DNA of 64,000 nt from Mycoplasma yeatsii GM274B. GTDB taxonomy: Bacteria > Bacillota_I > Bacilli_A > Mycoplasmatales > Mycoplasmataceae. Shown in pieces: positions 12,253 through 21,335 of the stretch. Position numbers and translations under genes: made by a program. Location: the NCBI RefSeq assembly GCF_000875755.1, contig NZ_CP007520.1:744001-808000 (forward strand), given 5' to 3'. The notes under the pieces are model-generated. The model had not been told where the DNA came from. It did no database searches and worked only from the letters and a program-made list of their open reading frames with translations. How positions within the stretch are numbered: the first letter of the stretch is position 1; each line of letters starts with the position of its first letter.

Positions 12253-12838
12253 AATAAACACCTCAAAAACTCTGACCTATTTTGTTTGAATATTCAGAGC
12301 CTAGTTCAATGATACCTTGACTTTCTTTTTCTAATTTTAATTCTCTAGCACTACATAACATACCATAGGAATCTATTCCTTTAACTTTTCCTTCAGTTAT
12401 TAGTGATCCATTAGGCATTCAACTACCTGAAGTTGCAACAACAACTAGTAAACCTTTTCTAGCATTAGAAGCACCACAAACAATTTGAAGCACTTCTTGT
12501 TTTATATCAACTTCACATAAATGAAGGTGAGTACCTTCTATAGCCTCACAACTTAATATTTTACCTATTAAAAATTGTTTTTCTTGTTTAACTGGATAAA
12601 TGTCTTTTAAAATGTTTTCTACATATTCAACTACTTCTTGTTTTTCAGAACAAAATGAATCTTGGATTTGTATATCTTTTGAAACTTCAAAGATATTTAC
12701 ACCAACTACTTCATTCTTATTTTTTAAAACAACAACATTGTTGATTGTTTCTGTTTCAGTTGCTGGTTTGTCTGAAAAACTAACTAATAATGTATCAAAT
12801 TGTTTGTTATAAAAGACCCCAAATTTTAAACTATTCAT
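12230..12838 (-). CDS. ytpR: YtpR-family tRNA-binding domain protein
   Basis: This 202-residue protein matches YtpR: an N-terminal DUF4479-like region (about 1-90) followed by an OB-fold tRNA-binding domain (about 100-190) with GKILSCEAIEGTHLHLCEVD and QIVCGASNARKG, as found in the PheRS beta N-terminus. It ends QSFWGVYYDEQKQV before TAA, after a UGA Trp. The ATG follows a GGGGAA site. It is the first gene of the operon. The cellular role of YtpR is not settled; tRNA binding is inferred from the fold. Confidence 0.88.
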
Positions 12839-12860
12839 TATAAATAATTCCCCTATCTAA

Positions 12861-12889
12861 TTGATTTTAATTATACCAATTTATATAAT
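12861..12889 (+). promoter_or_regulatory. Promoter of first degV gene
   Basis: TTGATT (12861-12866) and TATAAT (12884-12889) have a 17-base spacer. Predicted start is about 12896. It overlaps the minus-strand promoter of ytpR. Confidence 0.75.
12870..12878 (-). promoter_or_regulatory. Extended -10 promoter of ytpR-pncB-tyrS
   Basis: TGGTATAAT on the minus strand (12878-12870) is an extended -10 element with no clear -35. It lies about 30 bases before ytpR, inside the spacer of the opposing degV promoter. Confidence 0.65.
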
Positions 12890-12922
12890 TTAAATAAATA
12901 TGTATAGAAAAGGTGATGTAAG

Positions 12923-13753
12923 ATTAAAGTAGCAATTCTTACAGATTCTTCTTTTGATGGAAGAGTTTCAAAATATGAAAATTTATACGTAATTCCTTTG
13001 ATGATCACAACAGAAGATGGTCAAACTTTTTATGATAACGAAAGTTTAACAAAGGATTATTTTTACGAATTATTAGAAAATCAAACACTAAAAACTAGTC
13101 AAACTGCACCTGGTGATATGTTTAAAATTTGAGATAGCTTATTAGAAAAATATGATCAAATTGTATTTTTACCTATCTCAAGTCAATTAAGCGGTCAATA
13201 TAACACTTTTAAAATGCTAAGTCAAAATGAAGACAAATATAAAGATAAAGTATTTGTTTGTGATACAAAATCAGTAAGTGTAGTATTACAAGAAATGGTT
13301 AGAAAAGTATCAGAATGAATTAAAGAAGATAAAAGTGGATCAGAAATTGAAGAACTAGTTAAACAAGCTTCAAATGATTTTGTTGCATTTATAATACCAA
13401 AAAATTTAGAAACTTTAAAAAAGGGTGGAAGAATTAAACCTGCGGCCGCTGCAATTGCTAAAATGTTAAAGATATCTCCAATTTTAAGATATGATGGAAG
13501 TATCGATAAAGAAACTACAGCAAGAACATTTAAAAAAGCTATATAAACTGCTTTAGAACTATTAAAAGATGAAATACAAGACTTAAAACATATTGATATT
13601 TCATATTCAAAAATGGATAACGAATGCTTATGTTCAATTGAAGAAATAATAAAAGAATATGATCTAGAAATTAGAATTAAATCTGAACTAACAAACGTTA
13701 TTGCCGCTCACACAGGAAAAGAAACTATTGCTTTAGTTGCATGAAAAAAGTAG
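12923..13753 (+). pseudogene. DegV/FakB fatty-acid-binding protein interrupted by TAA
   Basis: The frame encodes a DegV-family protein: ILTDSSFDG lipid-site start, TSQTAPGD, LSGQYNTF, and KKGGRIKP near the binding pocket. FakB proteins present fatty acids to a kinase for phospholipid synthesis. The start is unusual: ATT at 12923, seven bases after AGGTG, with no ATG nearby. An in-frame TAA at 13544-13546 ends translation after 207 codons. The same frame then continues for 66 codons with normal DegV C-terminal sequence (SYSKMDNECLC, NVIAAHTGKETIALVAW) to TAG at 13751. The codon was probably AAA or CAA. A truncated product would lose the C-terminal part of the domain. Sequencing error is possible. 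Confidence 0.8.
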
Positions 13754-13765
13754 GTGGAACATATT

Positions 13766-14617
13766 ATGAAAATAGGAATTTTAATAGATAGTTCATCAAT
13801 TTATGATGTATCAAAATTAAAAGATACAAACATTGATTTATTACCATTACATATAGTTATGCCAGATAATAGTGAAATTTTAGATTCTGAATCTGGTGTT
13901 ACTAAAAACAATATTTTAAAAAGAGTTGATGATGGTGAAAACATAAAAACTAGTCAAGCTAGTCCGGGTGAGTTAGAACAAAAATATAGTGAAATGTTAA
14001 AAGAATACGATCATATCATTCACATTCCAATCACCAAAAACTTATCTTCTATGTTACAAACTGCATTATTAGTAAGTAATGACGAAAAATTCGTAGATAA
14101 AGTTACAGTTTATGAAAACACTGATTTAGCTGCACAAGGTATTAGTTTAATTGCTCTTGAATTAAGCAAAGCTATTCAAAACAATGAAATTAAAACTCCA
14201 ACTGAAGCAATAAAATTTATTGATAAAAATAAATCTAGAGTTTATGTTTCAATTATTCCTGGTGATCTAAAAAGATTGTTAAGTGGAGGGAGAGCACTCG
14301 GAATACTAACAAGTGTATTAAATATTTTAAAAACTAAATTATTAATGGTTTGAGGAAAAGAACCTAAAAAAGAAGCGTTCGGTAGAACTTATTCAAGTTT
14401 AACTGAAAGAGTTATAAAAAATTTAAAAGATAAATATAACGATTCTGAATTTGAATTATTTGTTTTAAAAACTCCTCTGACAAATGAAAAAACATTTAGC
14501 ATAGTTAAAAAAACATTAGATGAAGCAAAAGTTAAATTTAGTGATGACGTTGTTCCAAATATTTATACTGTTCATGCAGGGATTGATACTATTGCATTTA
14601 TAGCTATTAAAAAATAA
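13766..14617 (+). CDS. DegV/FakB family fatty-acid-binding protein
   Basis: This 283-residue DegV-family protein is an intact paralogue of the interrupted gene 12 bases upstream. It shows GILIDSSSIYD at the lipid-binding start, TSQASPGE, SSMLQTA, and LSGGRALG at the pocket entry. The end reads YTVHAGIDTIAFIAIKK, the usual DegV terminus with the conserved HxG. FakB acts with a FakA kinase (not in the window) to phosphorylate exogenous fatty acids, fitting a mycoplasma without fatty acid synthesis. ATG 13766 is preferred over GTG 13754 because AGGTGG is spaced eight bases before it. Confidence 0.92.
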
Positions 14618-14618
14618 A

Positions 14619-14648
14619 TAAAAGCTGGTTGTAATAACCAGCTTTTAA
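14619..14648. terminator. Bidirectional terminator between fakB and tRNA-Trp(CCA)
   Basis: AAAGCTGGTT pairs with AACCAGCTTT, with A/T runs on both sides. It serves fakB on the plus strand and the tRNA-Trp pair on the minus strand. Confidence 0.85.
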
Positions 14649-14662
14649 TTTTCTCTTATCGT

Positions 14663-14737
14663 TGGCAGGAGAGAAAGGAATCGAACCCTCAGCACTCGGT
14701 TTTGGAGACCGATGTTCTACCGTTGAACTACTCTCCT
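14663..14737 (-). tRNA. tRNA-Trp (CCA anticodon)
   Basis: A full cloverleaf can be drawn: acceptor AGGAGAG/CTCTCCT, anticodon stem CGGT/ACCG with loop CTCCAAA, T-loop GGTTCGATTCC, encoded CCA. It reads UGG. It is the second gene after tRNA-Trp(UCA), with which it shares most of the anticodon arm. Confidence 0.96.
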
Positions 14738-14739
14738 AA

Positions 14740-14761
14740 TAAAAATCACACATAGTGTGAT
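14740..14761 (-). terminator. Terminator-like hairpin between the two tRNA-Trp genes
   Basis: ATCACAC-TAT-GTGTGAT followed by TTTTATT on the minus strand lies between tRNA-Trp(UCA) and tRNA-Trp(CCA). It should end part of the transcripts, lowering the downstream UGG-reading tRNA. An attenuator of this kind was described for M. capricolum. Confidence 0.75.
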
Positions 14762-14776
14762 CCTTTTTCTCTATAA

Positions 14777-14852
14777 TGGCAGGGGCAACAAGACTCGAAC
14801 TCGTGACACTCGGTTTTGAAGACCGATGTTCTACCAACTGAACTATGCCCCT
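14777..14852 (-). tRNA. tRNA-Trp (UCA anticodon), reads UGA
   Basis: Cloverleaf with acceptor AGGGGCA/TGCCCCT, anticodon loop CTTCAAA (anticodon TCA), T-loop GTTCGAG and encoded CCA. It decodes UGA as Trp and by wobble UGG, which is direct evidence for genetic code 4. It is promoter-proximal in the two-tRNA unit. Confidence 0.96.
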
Positions 14853-14869
14853 ATAAGATTACCTTATTT

Positions 14870-14898
14870 ATTATAAAGAAATGTTTATTTTTTTTCAA
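14870..14898 (-). promoter_or_regulatory. Promoter of tRNA-Trp pair
   Basis: TTGAAA (14898-14893) and TATAAT (14875-14870), spacer 17, lie 18 bases before tRNA-Trp(UCA). Confidence 0.85.
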
Positions 14899-14913
14899 TA
14901 TTTAAGTTTTATT

Positions 14914-15396
14914 TTAATCATAAAATTTGTCTATTATGTTATCTGGTAAATGTATATCAGATGGTATGTTTACATTATTTTTATCTAAAAAATTTTTAAC
15001 CTTATCAATTAATTCACTTATTCGTTCGGGTTGTTGAGCTAAGTCGAGTATATTTTCATTAAGGACTTCGTCAGACAAAACACGTATATCTTTTAACTGT
15101 TCATCAGTTAACTTTGAAATCTGCTCTTCTATTTTATCCTTGTTATGATTAAATCAATCTCTCGCTTCTTCTGATAAACCACTTTTTTCATCATTAATAA
15201 AGTCTTCAGCTAAATTTTTTAAACCATTAAATCTTTCTGTGATTATTTCTTTATTAGCCTTTGGATCATCAATAGGCGGAACTGGTCTTTTTGTAAATAA
15301 AGGGGTTGTTAATAATTCGCCTTTTCATACCCCATATCCAATGGGTACAATTAATGATGCAACTGATATTAATGGTAAAATCTTTTTCAATTTCAT
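14914..15396 (-). CDS. Small anchored extracytoplasmic protein, unknown
   Basis: This 160-residue protein is not one I recognise. Residues about 4-24 form a hydrophobic signal or anchor (MKLKKILPLISVASLIVPIG) without a lipobox Cys. The rest is acidic, Lys/Asp/Glu-rich and helical-looking (DEQLKDIRVLSDEVLNEN), so it is probably an exported protein tethered to the membrane. One Trp is coded by UGA in the middle. GGAGA stands 11 bases before ATG. It follows a two-helix membrane protein in the same direction, 40 bases apart, suggesting cotranscription. Confidence 0.75.
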
Positions 15397-15436
15397 ATTA
15401 AAGCAATCTCCGTTTAACTTTGATTTATTTTATATT

Positions 15437-15793
15437 CTATTCTTTTGTTTTCTTTTTCTTCTTTTTCATTCACAAGAATAAAGATATGCTCCCTAACGTT
15501 ATATAAATTATGTTACTTATTGGTAATGCGTAGAAAATTAATATTGCACCTATTTTATGATTTAATAATTGAAAATCTAAAGATCATATATCAATAAGTG
15601 ATTTTCCTGCTAAAGTATCTTTTGCTGAATCAATAAAAAATTTAAGATTAGATTCCTTTAATGCATTAACTAACTTTGTTATATAATCTGCTTTTGTTGA
15701 AAAACTTAAAAGTGCAACACCAATAAAAAGTATAAGCACACACAGTAAAACTCAGACTAATAATCTGAATACGTTCAAAATTATTCTAATCAT
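15437..15793 (-). CDS. Small two-helix membrane protein, unknown
   Basis: This 118-residue protein has a hydrophobic helix at about 5-30, a roughly 55-residue middle region that should be extracytoplasmic, a second helix at about 85-108, and a Lys-rich cytoplasmic tail (MKKKKKKTKE). AGGAAA precedes ATG. No family motif is recognised. It sits between the Fur-family gene and a small exported protein, all on the minus strand. Confidence 0.72.
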
Positions 15794-15819
15794 ATTTTTT
15801 TCCTATCTAAATATATAAA

Positions 15820-16284
15820 TTATTGGTCGGTTTTATTCAGACAACTTTTACAATATCCATGACCTTCTATTTTAAAGTGATCAAGTTGTATTCCATTTGC
15901 TTGACATAATTCTAATAACTCTAAAAAATTATAATTATCAGTTTGTTTATCAGTTAAATGAATTACTTTTGAACAATTATCACATTTTAAATGTACAGAT
16001 TTTTCTGTAGCAATTTCATATCAAATTGTTTTACCATTAAAAGTATTTGCAAAAATTATATGTTCACTTAATAATAAGTCCATTGTGTTATAAACACTCA
16101 TAACATTTATATTACCAAGTTCTTTATTTAAACTTGTTATTATATCTTGAATTGTTAGATGCTCTGAAGCTATTAATAATTTAATAATTGCAGTTCTTAC
16201 TTCAGTTAATCTTATCTTTTTATTTTTGAATTTTTTAATTATTTTTTCGTACTTTTCTTTTTGAGTTTGGTTTAAATTTATCAT
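15820..16284 (-). CDS. fur: Fur-family metalloregulator
   Basis: This 154-residue repressor is of the Fur/Zur/PerR family. A winged-helix domain occupies about 10-85 (RLTEVRTAIIKLLIAS, SVYNTMDLLLSE, the latter being the recognition helix). A dimerisation domain follows with VHLKCDNCSKVIHL (CxxC) and GHGYCKSC (second CxxC), the structural zinc site. The metal sensed cannot be decided from sequence; iron, zinc or peroxide is possible. Its ATG overlaps the stop of the acyl carrier gene as TAATG, so they are translationally coupled. No obvious Fur box was found in the window. Confidence 0.88.
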
Positions 16285-16508
16285 TACTTTTTCAACTCTT
16301 CAATTACATTTAATAAATCAGAAACAGTTTTAATACTTAATAATGCATCATCATCAATTCTAATATCTAATTTATCTTCTAACTCAACAATTAAATCCAT
16401 CAAATCTAAAGAATCAAGACCCATTTTTTTAAATTCAGAGTTAATGTTTATACTACCTTTTGCACCTTTACTTTTTAATTTTTTAACAATTTCATCATAA
16501 ATGTTCAT
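16284..16508 (-). CDS. acpP: Acyl carrier protein
   Basis: This 74-residue acidic protein has the phosphopantetheine attachment motif GLDSLDLMDLI with Ser33. It carries acyl groups in phospholipid acylation. Mycoplasmas of this group lack full fatty acid synthesis, so the likely use is with PlsX/PlsC-type acyl transfer. It is translationally coupled to the Fur-family gene (TAATG). The ATG follows a weak TGATTG site. Confidence 0.92.
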   Translation of the reverse strand: MNIYDEIVKKLKSKGAKGSININSEFKKMGLDSLDLMDLIVELEDKLDIRIDDDALLSIKTVSDLLNVIEELKK

Positions 16509-16535
16509 ACAATCACCAATTAATGTCTTTCTATT

Positions 16536-16892
16536 TTAATTATATACAATTTTATAGAACCATTTATAGTTTTTATAATTCACACAAACTTCAGTTTTAT
16601 TGTATGTAAAGCTAACTAAATCATCTAAAACCTTTAGATCTTTATTTTGTTTTTTTAATTCATTTAAAAATGTTACTTTAAAATTATTAATATTTAATTG
16701 GTTTTGATCTGTTAATAATTTATTAATATGACTTTTATTAATAATCGGTTGGTTAATGGTTTGATAATTTTGAACTAAGTTAGTATTTACTGTAAAAACT
16801 TTAGAAAAATAAATTGAAGCTGAAGTTGAAGCAATACAAGAAGCAATTAGTGCTGTAATTATTGAAATTCTTAATCTTTTACTCAACTTCAT
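16536..16892 (-). CDS. Single-anchor membrane protein, unknown
   Basis: This 118-residue protein has a basic start (MKLSKRLR), a hydrophobic segment at about 9-30, and an Asn/Lys/Gln-rich extracytoplasmic remainder ending KNYKWFYKIVYN. It overlaps the 3' end of the 362-residue gene by 14 bases, so the two are coupled and probably act together. Not recognised; no catalytic motif is visible. Confidence 0.75.
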   Translation of the reverse strand: MKLSKRLRISIITALIASCIASTSASIYFSKVFTVNTNLVQNYQTINQPIINKSHINKLLTDQNQLNINNFKVTFLNELKKQNKDLKVLDDLVSFTYNKTEVCVNYKNYKWFYKIVYN

Positions 16893-17967
16893 ATTTATCT
16901 ATCTCTCTTTCTAATTTCTCATCTTCAATTAAATTTAAACTTGAAAAGAATTCTTTTGAAAATTCATAATGTTGTATAGTAGGGTTTTTAATTTTCATTT
17001 GATTAACTCTTATAATATCAATATCTTTAACTTTAGTTTGAACTGAAAAAGTATCGTTAAAAATTTTAAAGTCAAAAGCTAATTTATTTGTAACTTCAGG
17101 ATTAAAAATAAAACCTCTAGCTTGATTATTATTTTCAATTACTAAATCTTTATCTGAATTAGTTTCTAATTTATTTACAAAATAAACTGCATCATGTCCA
17201 ATTGATAATTCAGGTAATTGTTTATATTCTTTATTTGCTTTTACGTGATCATTTAGTTTTAAATTCTCAATTTTAAAATAATTTCTAACTTGTTGACTCA
17301 TCACATCATTAATCAGTTTATTAACTTCTGAATTATTGTTTAATTCTCTATCTAAATTAACTTTAAAAGCATAGTTAAATTTCATTAATTTATCATATAT
17401 TTTATTAACAGTAAATTTATTAATAATGTATTTTAATTGGTAATTTAAAAGATTAAAAGTTGTATTTGTTTTACCAGAATATTTATCATAATTTTTATAA
17501 TAATTAATTAAATTATTTTGATAAATATCTTTACTATCACTAGCTAAAGTATTTAATTTAATATCACTAGTAAATTTTTGAACTTTATGATCAGCTTCAA
17601 ACTCACAACTAAAAATTAAATCAATCACATCTTTATTAAATACTTTTACTGGTAATAAAATTTCAATAAATTCTTTTTTATCATCACTTACTCGATATTT
17701 AATTGGATTTTTAAAATTATTAAATAATTCAATTTCTTGATTATCTAATTTATAACCTATTTTGTATTTAAAGTTATTTAATGTATTAGATATAAAATCT
17801 AAATTTCTTTTAGTTTTATAGTTTTTAGATATGATTAGATTTAACTTATAAAACTCATCATTTTTAATTTGATATTTTTTCTTAGAAAATATTACATCAC
17901 AACAATAATCTGGCTTTGCAATAATTTGTCTATTTGATACTTCAATTTCTTTATGAACTATATTCAT
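16879..17967 (-). CDS. Hypothetical soluble protein, unknown
   Basis: This 362-residue protein is rich in Lys, Asn, Asp and Ile, with no signal peptide or membrane helix, and appears cytoplasmic. It contains no UGA-coded tryptophan, unlike most genes around it. No family motif is recognised. Two Cys (residues 22-23) lie near the N-terminus. A ribosome site (GAGGTGAGAAT) precedes ATG. It is the first gene of a minus-strand run into the 118-residue anchored protein, acpP and fur. Confidence 0.78.
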   Translation of the reverse strand: MNIVHKEIEVSNRQIIAKPDYCCDVIFSKKKYQIKNDEFYKLNLIISKNYKTKRNLDFISNTLNNFKYKIGYKLDNQEIELFNNFKNPIKYRVSDDKKEFIEILLPVKVFNKDVIDLIFSCEFEADHKVQKFTSDIKLNTLASDSKDIYQNNLINYYKNYDKYSGKTNTTFNLLNYQLKYIINKFTVNKIYDKLMKFNYAFKVNLDRELNNNSEVNKLINDVMSQQVRNYFKIENLKLNDHVKANKEYKQLPELSIGHDAVYFVNKLETNSDKDLVIENNNQARGFIFNPEVTNKLAFDFKIFNDTFSVQTKVKDIDIIRVNQMKIKNPTIQHYEFSKEFFSSLNLIEDEKLEREIDKYEVE

Positions 17968-18003
17968 ATTCTCACCTCTATTAAAGTATTAGGAAAAAAT
18001 AAA

Positions 18004-18030
18004 AAAACAACACCTAAGTGTTGTTGTTAT
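18004..18030 (-). terminator. tRNA-His terminator
   Basis: AACAACAC-TTAG-GTGTTGTT followed by a T run on the minus strand, nine bases after tRNA-His. Confidence 0.85.
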
Positions 18031-18038
18031 TTTCTAAA

Positions 18039-18115
18039 TGGGGCGTCGAACGGGAATCGAACCCGCGAATGTCAGAGCCACAACCTGATGTGTTAACCAC
18101 TTCACCACCGACGCC
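18039..18115 (-). tRNA. tRNA-His (GUG anticodon)
   Basis: Cloverleaf with anticodon loop TTGTGGC (anticodon GTG), T-loop GGTTCGATTCC and encoded CCA. The acceptor end fits the His-specific extra G(-1) opposite C73. A consensus promoter lies directly upstream. Confidence 0.95.
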
Positions 18116-18126
18116 GTGACTTATAT

Positions 18127-18155
18127 ATTATCTAAAAAACAATGTTTAATGTCAA
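18127..18155 (-). promoter_or_regulatory. Promoter of tRNA-His
   Basis: TTGACA (18155-18150) and GATAAT (18132-18127) with a 17-base spacer, 12 bases before the tRNA. Confidence 0.85.
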
Positions 18156-18235
18156 TATAAACACATAATTTATTTAACAATATAATATTATATTATCATT
18201 TAATATTAAAACTAGATAAGATAGGAGATAATTAA

Positions 18236-19129
18236 ATGAATCAAGAAATTATTAGAATAAATAATTTAACTAAAAAGTTTAAATCAGGATATGGTATTTT
18301 TGATATTAATTTAGTTGTTAAACAAGGTGATGTTTATGGTTATTTAGGACCAAATGGGGCTGGTAAATCTACAACAATTAGACATATGATGGGATATATT
18401 AAACCTTTAAAAGGTTCAGTTAATATTATGAATAAAGATGCGTGAAAACAATCTCATCTAATTCAATCAGAAGTTGGATATATACCAGGAGAAATTAATT
18501 TACCAGAATATGTTAATGGATTAGATTTTATTAAACAAATCTTTAAATTAAGAAATCAAACTAATTGAGATTATGTTGAAAAACTAATTAATTATTTTGA
18601 ATTTAATCCTAATATTAAAATTAAAAAAATGAGTAAAGGTATGAAACAAAAAGTTGCTTTAGTAATTGCTTTTATGCATAATCCTAAATTACTTATTTTA
18701 GATGAACCAACAACTGGATTAGATCCTTTAATGAAAAATAAATTTATTAATTTAGTTTTAGAATGTAAAAATAATGGTGCAACTATTTTGTTAAGTTCAC
18801 ACATATTTGAAGAAATTGAAAAAACTTGTAATAAAGTTGCGATTATTAAATCAGGAAAAATCGTAGCTGATATTGATTTAGAAAATTTAAAACAAATAAG
18901 TGATAGAAGATATGAAATTAGTTTTAAAAATAATCAGATTTTAGAATCTAAATTTTTAAAAGAAGTTAATGATAATAAAGTGTTATATATTGTTCCAACA
19001 AATCATGTTAATAACTTTTTTGAACAGTTAAAAAATTATCAAATTGAAATGTTGAAAGAAATACCTTTTTCACTTGAAAAATATTTCTTGAATTTTTATA
19101 AAAGAAATGGGGTTGAAAACAATGTTTAA
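18236..19129 (+). CDS. ABC transporter ATP-binding protein
   Basis: This 297-residue ATPase energises the permease encoded by the next gene. Walker A GPNGAGKST is at about 38-46 and Walker B is LLILDEPTTGLDP. The signature loop is MSKGMKQK, in place of LSGGQ, as in many drug or bacteriocin exporters of the CcmA/EcsA type. The last 90 residues form an accessory domain. One UGA Trp follows NKDA. AGGAGA precedes ATG. The substrate is not readable; export is inferred from the two-gene layout without a binding protein. Confidence 0.9.
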
Positions 19130-19883
19130 TCTTCAATTATGAAAAGATTCTTTTAGATCTACAAAATCTTTTTGATTTTTAATTTTACCTTTTATATTTT
19201 TAATTAATTTATTAATCTTAATATTTAATAAAAATATTGATGATTCTATTTCAACTATTCAACTTTTATTCTTTTCAAATATAGCTGGTTTAAGCATTGT
19301 TGCTATTTCAATATTTTTTGTTGTTGTTCCTAACGTGTTAAACACAAGACCAATTGATAGAGGTTATTTAACTTATACATTATCAACAAAATTATCTAGG
19401 TTAAAAATAATTTTAAATAAAATGAATTATTTTATATTTTGCATTACTAGTTATGTATTTATTAATTTTTTAATAGTTTTTATTTTTATACTTATCAAAA
19501 AACCAACTTATATAAACTCAGCAAGTTGAACACTGCAATGTTTAGGTTATTGATTGTTTTTATCATCTGTTGGCTCAATATGTTTTATGTTTAGTTCTAT
19601 ATTTAATAAATCATCACTTACACTACTTTTTAGTTCTATATTAATTGTTTTATTTTACACTCTTTATATTACTTCTTCAGTTGTTGCAAAAACTGATGCT
19701 GAAAATCTTAAACTACTTAAAAACCTTAAATATTTAACATTATTTTCACTATTTGATTACACTAAAATAGAATCAAAAGACGTTTCTAAATTTATTTATA
19801 ATTTTATTGTTTTATCTTCTATTAGTGTTGTTTGTTATTCTGTTTCATCAATTGTTTATATCAAAAAAGATTTACCATTATAA
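19122..19883 (+). CDS. ABC transporter permease (ABC-2 like)
   Basis: This 253-residue integral membrane protein has about six hydrophobic helices and a short basic cytoplasmic loop (LSTKLSRLKIILNKMNY). The TRPIDRGYLTYTLST segment after helix 2 is like those of bacitracin/daunorubicin-type ABC-2 permeases. Its ATG lies inside the end of the ATPase gene (8-base overlap), so the two are translationally coupled and form one exporter. Several Trp codons are UGA. Confidence 0.85.
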
Positions 19884-19912
19884 AAACACAAGCTTTGATT
19901 GCTTGTGTTTTT
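19884..19912. terminator. Terminator of ABC exporter operon, convergent with deoA
   Basis: AAACACAAGC pairs with GCTTGTGTTT around a seven-base loop, with T and A runs on both sides. It lies between convergent genes. Confidence 0.88.
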
Positions 19913-19917
19913 TTCTA

Positions 19918-21231
19918 TTATTTAACATCATCTGAAATGATTTTGAAAATAACTTGTTTTGTAGGTTGAGATTCAACTATTTCAAAAGTTTTTAATACTT
20001 CTTTTTCTCACAATGGATTTATTTCTTTATTAGTATATAAAGTCATAACTACATCACCAACATTAACTTGATCACCATATTCTTTATCTAAATAAATTCC
20101 AGCAGCATGATCAATAGTATCAGTTTTTTTAGCTCGTCCAGCTCCTAGTTGAACTGAAATTAAACCTAATTCTTCAGCTCTTGTGTATTTTACATAACCA
20201 CTTTTTGTTGCTTTGATTTCAAGTTTATTTTTACATTTAAATACTTTATCATAATTTTCTAAAACAGATCAATCTCCACCTTGAGCGATAACAAAATCTT
20301 TAAAATAATGTGCAGCTTCTCCTGATTGAAGTTTTTTATAAACATCAGCTTTAGCTTCATCTAAAGTATTAAACATTTTAGCTTGTAATAAAGTTACACC
20401 AACAATTGTAGTAATTAATTCAACAAAGTCTTTTGGCCCTTTTCCGTTAAGTGTATCTCAAGCTTCTTTTACTTCATTAGCATTACCAATCGCTTTTCCT
20501 AGTGGACATTCCATATTTGAAAGAATGACACCAATTTTTCTATTATAATTTTTAGCAACATCAATCATTCTATTAGAAAGATCAATAGCATCATCTAAAT
20601 TAGTCATAAATGCACCGTTTCCAACTTTAACATCTAAAACTAATCCATCGTTTTCAACAACAAGTTTTTTACTCATAATTGAAGCAGTAATTAATGGCAT
20701 TGAATCGATTGTTCCAGTAACATCACGTAATGCATAGATTTTTTTATCAGCAGGAACAACATCATCAGATTGACAAATAATACTTAATCCTGTTTTATTA
20801 ATTACACCTGTAAATTCATCATTTTCTAATTCACATTTTCAACCAGGAAATGATTCTAATTTATCAGCTGTTCCACCAGTTTTACCTAATCCTCTTCCTG
20901 TTAGTTTACAGATATTAATACCATAACTAGCTACAAGTGGGGCATAAACTAAACTAGTTTTATCTCCAACTCCACCAGTTGAGTGTTTATCAGCTTTAAA
21001 ACCTTTAACTGAACTTAAATCATATTGTGATCCTGATTCAATATAAGATTTTGTTAGATATGAAGTTTCTAAATCATTCATATCAGTAAAATAAGTAGCC
21101 ATACAAAATGCGGCCATTTGATAATCTGTAATAGATCCATCAACATAACCTTTTATAAGTCAATTGATTTCATCTTGTGTTAATTTAATATTATGTTTTT
21201 TCTTTTCAATAATGTTTGTAAATGTATTCAT
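19918..21231 (-). CDS. deoA: Pyrimidine-nucleoside (thymidine) phosphorylase
   Basis: This 437-residue enzyme splits thymidine or uridine with phosphate to give base and (deoxy)ribose 1-phosphate for nucleoside salvage. The phosphate/pyrimidine loop KHSTGGVGDKTSLV and the family signature GRGLGKTGGTADKLESFPG are clear. The C-terminal lobe carries the usual LGAGRAKK-like region. Length matches PyNP. GGAGGG precedes ATG. Whether thymidine only or both pyrimidines are used cannot be told. cdd elsewhere in the window fits the same pathway. Confidence 0.93.
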
Positions 21232-21302
21232 ATATCTCAACGCCCTCCTGTAAAAAATTATAAAAAATTAAAAATTGAATTTCAAAAAATATCTTAAAAT
21301 AT

Positions 21303-21335
21303 TAAAAAATTGGCCTGTAGCCAATTATTTTTGTG
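21303..21335 (-). terminator. Terminator of 539-residue membrane gene
   Basis: AATTGGC-TACAG-GCCAATT with a flanking T run on the minus strand. The stop codon (21325-21327) lies inside the hairpin. Confidence 0.8.

Noticed and set aside
13547..13753. The segment after the TAA as a separate small gene
   Set aside because: It has no start with a ribosome site and is plainly the C-terminal part of DegV.
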